Assembly: GCF_003390375.1 (NCBI RefSeq)
Contig: NZ_QUOT01000001.1
Location: 3,038,001 to 3,102,000, forward strand
Reading direction: 5' to 3'
Source of the DNA: Thalassotalea euphylliae
Lineage (GTDB): Bacteria; Pseudomonadota; Gammaproteobacteria; Enterobacterales; Alteromonadaceae
DNA: 64,000 nucleotides
The notes under the pieces are model-generated. The model had not been told where the DNA came from. It searched no databases and was given only the letters and a program-made list of their open reading frames with translations. Numbering within the stretch: the first letter of the stretch is position 1; each line of letters begins with the position of its first letter. Below, piece after piece: positions 54,702 to 63,917 of this stretch. The position numbers were made by a program, and so were the translations under genes.

Positions 54702-54711
54702 TGGTTAGACC
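54702..54711. promoter_or_regulatory. FadR-like site upstream of fadH
   Basis: TGGTTAGACC matches the core TGGTCNGACC of the E. coli FadR site at all but one position. It lies 22 bp before the fadH ATG. The outer arms match poorly, so this is tentative. Confidence 0.35.
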
Positions 54712-54733
54712 TTAACGAATAAGTGACTTTATT

Positions 54734-56797
54734 ATGACATCTGCAACGACAACTGCGACGGCAACTGCGACGGCAACTGCAACTCAATATCCACACATGC
54801 TCGAACCATTAGATCTTGGTTTTACAACACTTAAAAACCGCGTTTTGATGGGCTCAATGCATACTGGCCTTGAAGAAGAAAAAGGCGGCTTCAAAAAGCT
54901 AGCTGCATTTTATGCTGAGCGCGCAAAAGGGGGTTGTGGCCTTATTGTAACAGGTGGCGTTAGCCCGAACACCCGTGGCCGTGTTGAACCTTTCGGTAGT
55001 GAAATGAGTCGCTTCTGGCATGTTAACAAACACCGTGAGGTGACAGATGCCGTTCATAAAGAGGGCGGCAAAATTTGTTTGCAGTTACTTCATACGGGTC
55101 GCTACGCTTATCACCCATTCAGTGTTGCTCCGAGCGCAATTAAAGCGCCAATCAACCCATTTAAACCGAAAGAAATGTCGGTACGCGATATTCGCGGCAC
55201 GATTAAAGACTATGCCAAAGGCTCTCGTCTTGCGCAGAAAGCAGGCTACGACGGCGTTGAAATTATGGGCTCTGAAGGCTACTTGATTAACCAATTTAGC
55301 TGTAAGCGCACTAACCATCGCACGGATGAATGGGGTGGTTCGCTTGAAAATAGAATGCGCTTAGGTGTTGAAACAGTACGCGCCGTTCGCGAGAAAGTGG
55401 GCGAGAATTTCATCATTATTTTCCGATTATCTATGTTAGATCTGGTTGAAGGTGGTAACGAGTGGCATGAAGTGGTGACGATGGCAAAAGCCATTGAAAC
55501 GGCCGGTGCAACCATAATTAATACGGGTATTGGTTGGCACGAAGCGCGCGTGCCAACCATTGCCACGTCAGTGCCACGAGCGGCGTTTACGTGGATCACT
55601 GAACGCATGAAGAATGAAGTGACCATTCCTTTAATTACCACCAACCGTATTAATACGCCTGAAGTTGCAGAGCAAGTATTGGCAGATGGTCATGCAGATA
55701 TGGTGTCGATGGCACGTCCGTTCCTTGCTGATGCTCACTTTGTGAATAAGGCAGCAGAGGGGAAAGCTGATGAAATTAATACTTGTATCGGCTGTAACCA
55801 AGCGTGCTTAGACCACGTGTTCAAACAGCAGCGAGCATCTTGCTTGGTAAACCCTGAAGCCTGTTATGAAACAGAACTCACCTTTAGCAACACGAAGCAG
55901 CAAAAACGTATTGCTGTGGTTGGTGCAGGTCCTGCGGGTCTAGCGTTTAGTGTTTATGCGGCTAAGCGTGGTCATTCAGTAGAAATATTCGATGCGGCGA
56001 GTGAGATTGGCGGTCAGTTCAATTTCGCGAAACAAGTACCGGGTAAAGAAGAGTTTTACGAGACCTTGCGCTACTTCCGAGTGCAGCTAGAGAATTTAAA
56101 CGTTCCTGTGCACCTAAATACTTGGCAGACAGCTGAAAGCTTAGCAGAGGCTGGTTTTGATGAAGTGGTGCTCGCAACGGGTATTAAACCTCGCGAGTTG
56201 GATATTCCAGGCATAGATAACGAAAAAGTCATGAGCTACTTAGACGTACTGCGTGATAAAAAACCGGTAGGCCAGAAAGTAGCAGTTATTGGTGCTGGTG
56301 GTATTGGCTTTGACGTGTCGATGTTCTTAACGGAAAAGTCAGGCTTAGTTGACAACATTGACGAGTGGCTAAAAGAGTGGGGCGTAGATCGCAGTTATGA
56401 AACAGGCGGTGCGCTGGCACCTATGGTGGCTCACCAAGCGGAGCGCCAAGTTTACTTAATGCAGCGTAAAACGACAAAAGTTGGCGCTGGTTTAGGGAAA
56501 ACCACTGGCTGGATCCATAGAGCATCACTGCAAAAGAAAGGCGTTAATATGATGCCGGGTTGTAGTTATAAAGAAGTTAACGATCGCGGTATTGTGATTG
56601 AAATTAATGGCGACCAGCAGCTAATTGAAGTGGACAACGTGATTGTTTGTGCTGGCCAAGAGCCTAATCGTGACCTGCAACAAGGCTTGGTTGATTTAGG
56701 GCAGAGCTGCCATATTATCGGTGGTGCTGATGTTGCCGCCGAGCTTGATGCTAAACGTGCTATTCGCCAAGGTGCGGAGTTGGCTGCAAAAATCTAA
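54734..56797 (+). CDS. fadH: 2,4-dienoyl-CoA reductase (NADPH), FMN/FAD/4Fe-4S enzyme
   Basis: 687 residues, with an N-terminal alternating Thr-Ala tail (residues 4-17) before the conserved start MLEPLDLGFTTLKNRVLMGS. The first half is an old-yellow-enzyme-like FMN barrel. The 4Fe-4S cysteines are in CIGCNQACLDH and in SCLVNPEAC. The second half has FAD and NADPH binding (VVGAGPAGLAFS, VIGAGGIGFD). It reduces 2,4-dienoyl-CoA during oxidation of unsaturated fatty acids. A terminator follows at 56824. Confidence 0.97.
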   Translation: MTSATTTATATATATATQYPHMLEPLDLGFTTLKNRVLMGSMHTGLEEEKGGFKKLAAFYAERAKGGCGLIVTGGVSPNTRGRVEPFGSEMSRFWHVNKHREVTDAVHKEGGKICLQLLHTGRYAYHPFSVAPSAIKAPINPFKPKEMSVRDIRGTIKDYAKGSRLAQKAGYDGVEIMGSEGYLINQFSCKRTNHRTDEWGGSLENRMRLGVETVRAVREKVGENFIIIFRLSMLDLVEGGNEWHEVVTMAKAIETAGATIINTGIGWHEARVPTIATSVPRAAFTWITERMKNEVTIPLITTNRINTPEVAEQVLADGHADMVSMARPFLADAHFVNKAAEGKADEINTCIGCNQACLDHVFKQQRASCLVNPEACYETELTFSNTKQQKRIAVVGAGPAGLAFSVYAAKRGHSVEIFDAASEIGGQFNFAKQVPGKEEFYETLRYFRVQLENLNVPVHLNTWQTAESLAEAGFDEVVLATGIKPRELDIPGIDNEKVMSYLDVLRDKKPVGQKVAVIGAGGIGFDVSMFLTEKSGLVDNIDEWLKEWGVDRSYETGGALAPMVAHQAERQVYLMQRKTTKVGAGLGKTTGWIHRASLQKKGVNMMPGCSYKEVNDRGIVIEINGDQQLIEVDNVIVCAGQEPNRDLQQGLVDLGQSCHIIGGADVAAELDAKRAIRQGAELAAKI
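54743..54784 (+). repeat. Short in-frame tandem repeat in the 5' end of fadH
   Basis: Alternating Ala and Thr codons include two perfect copies of the 12-mer ACTGCGACGGCA (54752-54763 and 54764-54775), encoding TATATA repeats. Unit lengths are multiples of three, so length change keeps the frame. Confidence 0.8.
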
Positions 56798-56823
56798 ATA
56801 ATACAACTTTTCCATGTAAAAAT

Positions 56824-56856
56824 AGGCGCTGCTTTTATATAGCTAGCGCCTTTTTT
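56824..56856 (+). terminator. Rho-independent terminator after fadH
   Basis: AGGCGCT/AGCGCCT stem with a 14-base loop followed by TTTTTT, 27 bp after the stop. Confidence 0.85.
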
Positions 56857-56905
56857 ATAGCAGTAATAATTGTCGGGAAATTGTTTCAAGTGGTATTACT
56901 GGCGG

Positions 56906-57349
56906 CTACGCTTTTACCCGCTCACCAGTAACTTCAGTAATTTTTATTGGTGTAGAAAAGTCTGCTTGTTGGTCAAGTGCCAGAGGAATGAGTCAGCGTA
57001 GGTTAGGCAATAAGTTTTTTGGTAGATTAGCCACATCAATTAACAGCACTTCTTCTTGCTCAACGGTTCTGGCTTCAAAGGCAAGATCTGAGCGAGCAAA
57101 GAAAAAGGCAACATCATAGCACTGTGGGCGATAAACTTGCGCGAAGTGAGTCCATTGCTCTGCGTTGGTTGTTACGCCCGTTTCTTCTTCAAATTCACGG
57201 GTCATGGCATCGATGGCTTGTTCACCGATTTCAATTTTACCGCCAACGCCATTAAGTAGACCATTTTGCCATGCGGGATTAATTTTCTTGATCAGCACGA
57301 CCTTGGATAAATCTTGGCTAAATAAAAAACCAGCGACATATTTTTTCAT
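56906..57349 (-). pseudogene. NUDIX hydrolase interrupted by an in-frame TGA
   Basis: The frame reads 118 residues to TGA (56993-56995) and continues in the same frame for 28 more codons to TAG at 56906. The Nudix box is intact: GGKIEIGEQAIDAM followed by REFEEETGV. Just before the stop is NLPKNLLPNLR, after it LIPLALDQQADFSTPIKITEV; the TGA sits where a Trp (TGG) would complete the usual NLRWLIPLALD-like end. The truncated protein may still fold because the catalytic helix is upstream. A point mutation or a base error could explain it. Confidence 0.75.
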
Positions 57350-57379
57350 TACTTTTCCAATTTCTACTTTATTTCATAA

Positions 57380-57408
57380 AAAAGGCCAGCGATAAAAGCT
57401 GGCCTTTT
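57380..57408 (-). terminator. Rho-independent terminator between putA and the NUDIX gene
   Basis: AAAAGGCCAGC/GCTGGCCTTTT, perfect 11-bp arms, 7-base loop, with A and T tracts on both sides; it terminates putA transcription. Confidence 0.92.
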
Positions 57409-57460
57409 AATTTACTCGTGCCCCCTTGTAAATGTACAGGGCACCACCTGTTAATCGAGC

Positions 57461-60400
57461 TTAACCGACATTAGCTTCCATTGTCATCAATGACGCATTA
57501 CCGCCAGCGGCAGTGGTGTCTATGGTAATCGTTTTTTCTGTCACCATACGGTGGAATAAGCCTTGGTGAGTGTGCGCTGTGATCAGCGGTAAAATTGCGC
57601 CTTTGCGGGCCGCAATCGTTTCACCAACATAGCTTTTAACACTGCTGTGGTTATCAGTCACCGCGCCTGCTAAATGGGTGTGGTTTAGCACGGCCGGTAA
57701 ATGACCTAGTTGAGCAACCGTAAACACGCCATGCGGCAGGCCAATAGCACTAAGCTGTGAAGCGATATTATTGGCTTCACTCAGGTAAGCGTTATCGACC
57801 ACAGCAACAACGCAGTTGCCTGCCGCTAAGGCTGAAACAATGGATACCAACCAGAAGTTAAAGCTGGTGTCTTGGCAGCGAACACAGGCTAATGTGCCAC
57901 GTGATTCTAAATACAAGATATTCGATTCACCTGTTGGCCCAGGTAACTCGGTTGGTTTGCTTAGTGTTTTTTCAGCAAACAGTAACTGGCTGCGTGCATC
58001 CGTTAAGCTTTGCGCCAACTGGTCAGCTTGTTGTAACTTCACTTTACCGTCAGCAAGGCGAGATAACAGCTGACGTAATACCGATAATCGATCGTTAAGT
58101 GGCGTAAAGCTCCACGTTAATTCCGTTTTAGGTAAGTTCGCTAAACTGCTGGCAACACTTGATACGGTATTTTTGCTTTGCTCGAATAAGCTATTTAATG
58201 ATGCTGGCTGTTCGGCCGTTGGCGTTTGCTCACCATTGCTAGTATCAACCTTATCCTTAACCAAACGGGTTAAATACATTGGGCCACCCGCTTTTGGACC
58301 TGTGCCCGACAGACCGCGACCACCAAATGGCTGAACACCGACAACAGCGCCAATCATATTGCGATTAACGTAAACATTACCGGCACGTGAGCGCGCAGCG
58401 AGGTATTTGGCTTTATCTTCAATACGGGTATGAATACCCATGGTTAAGCCAAAGCCGGTGCCGTTGATTTGGTCAATCACGTTTTCTAAGTTCTCCGCTT
58501 TGTAGCGAATGACATGTACCACAGGACCAAATACTTCTTTAGTTAGTACTGATAAATCGCTGATTTCATACAAACGAGGTACAAAGAAGTTATGCTCGTC
58601 ATCGTTGATTGCTAGTTCAGGTGCTTTACAAGCAAAGTGCAAAGTACCGCGCGATTTTAAGTAATCAACGTGATCATTTAAGGCTGTTAGTGCACGTTTA
58701 TCGATTACTGGGCCAACGTCAGTGGTTAAAAACGCAGGGTCGCCAATATGTAGTTCTTGCATTGCACCTTTGATCATTGTAATGATTTTATCGGCGACAT
58801 CTTCTTGCAAGAATAATACGCGTAGCGCACTACAACGTTGACCGGCACTTTGGAAGCCTGAGGCGATGACATCGTCAACCACTTGCTCAGGTAAGGCAGT
58901 AGAATCGACGATCATACAGTTTTGACCACCCGTTTCGGCGATCAGTGGCACAGGGTCACCGCTGCGCTCAGCTAGTTTTTGTGAAATCCAGCTACCGGTT
59001 TCCGTGGAGCCAGTAAACATAATGGCTTGAATACGCTCGTCTGGCACTATGGTTTGCCCAACTTTACTACCGCGCGCAATCACAGCTTCAACCGCTGACT
59101 TAGGTAAGCCTGCTTGTTTCATTAGCTCGATTGTACGCAGTGCTATCAAGCTGGTTTGCTCAGCAGGTTTTGCCACAACAGTGTTACCGGCAACTAGCGC
59201 TGCTGAAACTTGGCCTAAGAAAATCGCCAATGGGAAGTTCCACGGGCTGATACATAGCACAACACCGCGCGCTTCCAGAGTACCGTCGGCCAATAGCTCT
59301 TCGGCACGTGCCGCATAGTAACGACAGAAATCAACTGCTTCACGTACCTCGGCAATACCGTCGGCAATGGTTTTACCCGCTTCTTTGGTACACAGAGCAA
59401 TTAATTCATCGCGATGTGTTTCCAATAAATCCGCGGTTTTTACCAGTACTTGTGCACGCTCAGCAACCGGCGTTGCCGACCAGTTGGCAAACGCGCCGTG
59501 AACATGTTCAACAATTGCAGACATTTGCGCTTCATCGGCGTGTTCAATATAACCGAGTACTTCATTGTGATTAGCAGGGTTAGTCACTGGCTCAGCGCCG
59601 TCAATTGCGTCAATCGCTTTAGTGGTTTCAAACCAAGCTTGCATGTTATCGCGCATTACTGTGATTTGGTCGATATCGGTTAAATCTAGGCCTTTTGAGT
59701 TAGCGCGCTCGCTACCGTATAGCTCAATAGATTGTGGTATTTGAGGATTGTATTTATTTTGCCAGCTTTGCACGGTTTCCACTGGATCAGCGAGCAAGCT
59801 TTCGACGGGAATATCTTCATCAACAATATTGTTGACAAATGAGCTGTTAGCGCCATTTTCCAGTAGGCGACGTACTAAGTAGGCCAGTAAGTCTGAGTGT
59901 TCACCGACAGGTGCATAAACGCGACAAGGTACTTGCTTGCCCGTTACCACTTGATCGTACAGTGACTCACCCATACCGTGTAAACGTTGGAATTCAAAGC
60001 CTTGGTGGTGTTCAGCCATTTCTAAAATAGTGGCAACTGTGTAGGCGTTGTGGGTCGCAAATTGTGGATAAATCGTATCGCGATATTCCAATAGTTTTTT
60101 CGCACACGCTTGATACGACACATCGGTTGATGGCTTGCGTGAGAATACTGGGAAGTCTGCAAAACCTTCCGCTTGCGAGATTTTAATTTCGCTGTCCCAG
60201 TAGGCACCTTTTACTAAACGTACCATCATTTGGCGACCGACTTCTTGGGTTAGTTCACGCACCCATTCAATCACATGCAAACCACGCTTTTGATAGGCTT
60301 GTACGGCAATACCAAAACCGTTCCAGCCATCTAATTCTGCATCAGCAAATACGGCTTCGATAATATCTAACGAGATATCTAAGCGATCTGCTTCTTCGGC

Positions 60401-61285
60401 ATCTACGGTAAAGCCAATATCGTAAGCTTTAGCAGCTAGCGCCAATTTTTTCAGGCGTGGAATAAGCTCTTCAATCACACGATCGCGATGCGAAAATTCG
60501 TAGCGAGGATGGATTGCTGATAACTTGATTGAAATGCCAGGGCTGCGCTGTGGGCCTTTATGGTTTGCTGCTTTACCGATAGCATCGATCGCTGTCATAT
60601 AAGCATCAAAATAACGATCGGCATCCGCCATAGTGCGAGCACCTTCACCTAACATATCGTAGGAGTAAGTGTAACCTTTGGCTTCAGTTTCAATGGCGCG
60701 CTCAATCGCACCATCAATGGTGTGACCCATGACAAATTGGGTACCCATGATTTTCATGGCATAACGCACCGCTTTGCGAATGACTGGCTCGCCCAAACGG
60801 CCAACGGTTTGTTTTAACAGACCAAACTGTGCTTTTTTCTTTTTATCTGAATAGCTAACTAACTTACCTGTTAGCAATAGTCCCCAAGATGAGGCGTTAA
60901 CAAATAGCGAGTCACTATTACCAATATGTGATGACCAATCGCCTTCTGCTAATTTGTCGCGAATTAGGCTGTCAGCCGTGGCTTTGTCTGGCACACGTAA
61001 TAGCGCCTCGGCCAAACACATCAGCACAACACCTTCTTCGGTGGATAATGAGAATTCGTTCAGTAGCGCGTCAACGCCGCCTTTGCCTACTTGATCTTTA
61101 CGAATATTAACCACAAGTTGGCGGGCATAATCCCAAGCGCGCGATTTGGCATCAACGCCAATTTCGGCAATCGGTAAAAGGTTTGCTAATACTTGATTTT
61201 CATCAGCGCGGTAGTGGTCGCGAATTGTCTGACGAATCGCACTGTGTGAAGTAAATTGTGCGGTCAGTGAGCCGTTAAAAAGCAT
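57461..61285 (-). CDS. putA: Bifunctional proline dehydrogenase / L-glutamate gamma-semialdehyde dehydrogenase
   Basis: 1274 residues. The proline dehydrogenase barrel spans about residues 150-520 (SPGISIKLSAIHPRYEF, MVRLVKGAYWDSEI, FATHNAYTV). The aldehyde dehydrogenase follows with the Glu/Gly region LIAETGGQNCMIVD and catalytic Cys in SAGQRCSALRV. A C-terminal extension of about 200 residues fits long PutAs. It oxidises proline to glutamate. It lacks the N-terminal ribbon-helix-helix of E. coli PutA, so it cannot repress itself; the divergent Lrp-type gene probably regulates it. Confidence 0.97.
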   Translation of the reverse strand: MLFNGSLTAQFTSHSAIRQTIRDHYRADENQVLANLLPIAEIGVDAKSRAWDYARQLVVNIRKDQVGKGGVDALLNEFSLSTEEGVVLMCLAEALLRVPDKATADSLIRDKLAEGDWSSHIGNSDSLFVNASSWGLLLTGKLVSYSDKKKKAQFGLLKQTVGRLGEPVIRKAVRYAMKIMGTQFVMGHTIDGAIERAIETEAKGYTYSYDMLGEGARTMADADRYFDAYMTAIDAIGKAANHKGPQRSPGISIKLSAIHPRYEFSHRDRVIEELIPRLKKLALAAKAYDIGFTVDAEEADRLDISLDIIEAVFADAELDGWNGFGIAVQAYQKRGLHVIEWVRELTQEVGRQMMVRLVKGAYWDSEIKISQAEGFADFPVFSRKPSTDVSYQACAKKLLEYRDTIYPQFATHNAYTVATILEMAEHHQGFEFQRLHGMGESLYDQVVTGKQVPCRVYAPVGEHSDLLAYLVRRLLENGANSSFVNNIVDEDIPVESLLADPVETVQSWQNKYNPQIPQSIELYGSERANSKGLDLTDIDQITVMRDNMQAWFETTKAIDAIDGAEPVTNPANHNEVLGYIEHADEAQMSAIVEHVHGAFANWSATPVAERAQVLVKTADLLETHRDELIALCTKEAGKTIADGIAEVREAVDFCRYYAARAEELLADGTLEARGVVLCISPWNFPLAIFLGQVSAALVAGNTVVAKPAEQTSLIALRTIELMKQAGLPKSAVEAVIARGSKVGQTIVPDERIQAIMFTGSTETGSWISQKLAERSGDPVPLIAETGGQNCMIVDSTALPEQVVDDVIASGFQSAGQRCSALRVLFLQEDVADKIITMIKGAMQELHIGDPAFLTTDVGPVIDKRALTALNDHVDYLKSRGTLHFACKAPELAINDDEHNFFVPRLYEISDLSVLTKEVFGPVVHVIRYKAENLENVIDQINGTGFGLTMGIHTRIEDKAKYLAARSRAGNVYVNRNMIGAVVGVQPFGGRGLSGTGPKAGGPMYLTRLVKDKVDTSNGEQTPTAEQPASLNSLFEQSKNTVSSVASSLANLPKTELTWSFTPLNDRLSVLRQLLSRLADGKVKLQQADQLAQSLTDARSQLLFAEKTLSKPTELPGPTGESNILYLESRGTLACVRCQDTSFNFWLVSIVSALAAGNCVVAVVDNAYLSEANNIASQLSAIGLPHGVFTVAQLGHLPAVLNHTHLAGAVTDNHSSVKSYVGETIAARKGAILPLITAHTHQGLFHRMVTEKTITIDTTAAGGNASLMTMEANVG

Positions 61286-61452
61286 AGTGTCACCTGCATT
61301 AATTTGTACATTATTGGTGCGGTATTTTACGTAAATTACTTCAGTATTTTTTGGTTTAATTTGTTAATATGCCAAACAATATACTGTTTAATCTATTTTA
61401 AGCCGATAAAGATGCTGTTGTTGCTTTGGCGAAACGGCACTGGAACAACCAC

Positions 61453-61932
61453 ATGTCTGATCCAAAAACACGCCAATTAGATCGTATCGACCTTACTATT
61501 TTAGACACCCTGCAGCAGCATGGCAGAATTTCTAATGTTGATTTAGCCAAGCGCGTGAATTTAAGCCCAAGCCCGTGCTTAGATCGGGTCAAACGCTTAG
61601 AAGCGGAAGGCTATATTGAGCGCTATGGAGCCACACTTAATGCTGCCAAACTGAAATACGGTATGTCGGCTTTTATTCAAGTGACACTTGATCGCACCAC
61701 GGGTGATGTCTTTAATCGCTTTCGTGATGAAGTGGTGAAAATCAAAGAAGTGGCAGAATGTCATATGGTTGCTGGTGGCTTTGACTATTTACTGAAACTG
61801 CGCTTTGAAAATATGCAGGCGTATCGCGAAGTGTTAGGGGTGATTGTTGAATTGCCCGCAGTCTCGCAAACGCATACTTATGTGGTGATGGAGCATATTA
61901 AAAAAGACTTCGGTGTGCCAATTTTAGATTAG
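61453..61932 (+). CDS. Lrp/AsnC-family regulator, probable regulator of putA
   Basis: 159 residues from ATG 61453 (GGA 9 bp upstream); the longer start at 61426 adds nine residues. N-terminal HTH (LDRIDLTILDTLQQHGRISN, LAKRVNLSPSPCLDRVKRLE) and a C-terminal RAM domain. Divergent from putA, 167 bp apart. PutR-like Lrp proteins activate putA in other gammaproteobacteria, and the same is inferred here. Confidence 0.88.
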   Translation: MSDPKTRQLDRIDLTILDTLQQHGRISNVDLAKRVNLSPSPCLDRVKRLEAEGYIERYGATLNAAKLKYGMSAFIQVTLDRTTGDVFNRFRDEVVKIKEVAECHMVAGGFDYLLKLRFENMQAYREVLGVIVELPAVSQTHTYVVMEHIKKDFGVPILD

Positions 61933-62063
61933 CGCCAACTATTTTAACGAACGTATCGGTTATTTACCGTTCATTTCGCACCAGTTATCGCTAGCTCGCT
62001 GGTGTTTTCAATAAGCCCGCTTTATAGTGATTCGCTATTTTGATAACAACAATAGCACTCTTT

Positions 62064-63770
62064 ATGAAGCTCTTTTCTAAAAAATTCGCAGCCCCCATTA
62101 TCGTGGCAGGGCTAGCGACGATTGGCTTGTCGGCATGTAATCAAGCGACTGACAACAGTGCACCTGAAACTGTTCAAGCTAGTTACCCTCAAGTTAATGA
62201 AAACAATATTAAAGCGCATATCGCATTTTTGGCTGACGATACCCTTGAGGGGCGTGATACCGGCAGCAATGGCTACCAAATTGCGGCAAATTACGTAACC
62301 TCATACTTTAAGCAATACGGTTTAACCCCTATGGGCGAACATGGTGGCTTTGAGCAACAAGTGACCTTTCGTAAAGCGCAACTTGTTGATAACAGCGCGA
62401 CCATGACCATCAACTCGCCGTCTGGCGATCACGTGGTTGCCTTTAAAGAGCAGTTTTTAACTTCAGGCTCTGCGCTTACCACTGACTCTGCGATTACTGC
62501 TGATACAGTATTTGTTGGTTACGGTGTGGTGGACAAAGCGTTTGGTTTAGATGACTACGCTGGCCTTGATGTGAAAGGTAAAGTGGTGGTGATGCTCACG
62601 GGGCGCCCTGAATCATTGCCATCAGAAGAAGGCGCGCATATTGGCTCTTCACGTGAAAAAGCTCGTCATGCTGCTGAGCGCGGCGCGGTCGGTATCGTTA
62701 CCATTCACACACCAAAACGTGAAAAAGTGCGTAAGTTTAGCGTTTCTGCCAAATATGCGGCAACACCAAGTTACAGTTGGTTGGATAAGAACAGCCAACC
62801 TTTTGGCAAATACCCAGAGCTAAAAGGTTCAGCGTATATCGACCGTGACGCGGCAGCACCATTATTTGAAGGTGCCCAGATATCACTTGAGCAGATTTTT
62901 GCTGCCGATAGCGAAAACCAGCCAGTAAAAGGTTTTGCCTTAAATGCAGGTGTCACGTTAACCAAGCAAAGCACGCAAAGCGAGATAACCAGCCCGAATG
63001 TGGTTGCAGCGATTGAAGGTAGTGACCCTGCGCTTAAAAATGAATACGTGGTTTTTAGTGCACACCTAGACCATATTGGCGTACGAGCACATAGTGGTCA
63101 TGGTGATGAAGGTCAAGACAGTGAAGAACAAGACACGATTAATAATGGCGCATTAGACAACGCCTCAGGTGTATCGATTTTATTAGAAACAGCGCGCATG
63201 ATTGCCAGCATGGAAACTAAACCACAACGTTCTATTTTATTTGTGGTGGTCACAGGCGAAGAAAAAGGCTTATTAGGCTCTAGCTATTTCGCCAACAATC
63301 CAACCGTGCCAGCCATGCAAATGGTGGCGAATGTTAACTTAGATATGCCGTTAATTTTATACCCGTTTGCGGATGTCATTGCCTTTGGTTCAACGCACTC
63401 GACGCTAGGTGGCATTGTTGAATCGGCGGCAGGTAAAGTGAATGTCTCGCTAAGCCCAGATCCATTGCCGGAGCAAGCCTTGTTTACCCGAAGTGATCAC
63501 TACAGCTTTGTCAAAGCGGGCATTCCATCAGTATTTTTAATGACAGGCTTTAAGTCGAAAGATCCAGAAATTGATGGTGGCAAAATGTTTATGGAATTCC
63601 TTTCCACGCACTACCACAATCACAGTGACGAAATAGAACTACCGATCCGTTACGACGCTGCAGCTTCGTTTGCGGAAGTCAACATGATGATAGGTTTAGA
63701 AATTGCGAATCAGGCAGAGCGTCCTAAATGGCATGATGGTGATTTCTTCGGTAATACTTTTGCCCAGTAA
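62064..63770 (+). CDS. M28-family metallopeptidase, lipoprotein
   Basis: 568 residues from ATG 62064, giving a lipoprotein signal with lipobox GLSAC at about residue 25; TTG 62040 is a poorer alternative. A PA-like insert lies around residues 130-270. Zinc ligands fit M28: SAHLDHIG, then GALDNASGV, the catalytic VVTGEEKGLLGS and NVNLDMP, and TRSDHYSF. It probably trims peptides on the outside of the cell. A hairpin follows. Confidence 0.93.
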   Translation: MKLFSKKFAAPIIVAGLATIGLSACNQATDNSAPETVQASYPQVNENNIKAHIAFLADDTLEGRDTGSNGYQIAANYVTSYFKQYGLTPMGEHGGFEQQVTFRKAQLVDNSATMTINSPSGDHVVAFKEQFLTSGSALTTDSAITADTVFVGYGVVDKAFGLDDYAGLDVKGKVVVMLTGRPESLPSEEGAHIGSSREKARHAAERGAVGIVTIHTPKREKVRKFSVSAKYAATPSYSWLDKNSQPFGKYPELKGSAYIDRDAAAPLFEGAQISLEQIFAADSENQPVKGFALNAGVTLTKQSTQSEITSPNVVAAIEGSDPALKNEYVVFSAHLDHIGVRAHSGHGDEGQDSEEQDTINNGALDNASGVSILLETARMIASMETKPQRSILFVVVTGEEKGLLGSSYFANNPTVPAMQMVANVNLDMPLILYPFADVIAFGSTHSTLGGIVESAAGKVNVSLSPDPLPEQALFTRSDHYSFVKAGIPSVFLMTGFKSKDPEIDGGKMFMEFLSTHYHNHSDEIELPIRYDAAASFAEVNMMIGLEIANQAERPKWHDGDFFGNTFAQ

Positions 63771-63810
63771 AACTTTTTAGCATTAAGCTTTCCATTCGAT
63801 AGAAATACAG

Positions 63811-63837
63811 ACAGGTGCACAAGGATTGTGCACCTGT
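63811..63837 (+). terminator. Hairpin terminator after the M28 gene
   Basis: Perfect 12-bp arms ACAGGTGCACAA/TTGTGCACCTGT with a 3-base loop, 41 bp after the stop. No T tract follows, so strength is uncertain. Confidence 0.65.
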
Positions 63838-63917
63838 AGTTGAAAATATGGCGAGCTAACGTTAACGTAATGTTAAGCATAACCTGTGAAAATACCTACT
63901 CAGGAAATATTTGTCTG

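Noticed and set aside
56993..56995. Selenocysteine or stop-codon reassignment as explanation for the TGA
   Set aside because: The site fits Trp, not Cys/Sec; no SECIS-like hairpin is evident, and TAA and TAG interruptions also occur in this window.
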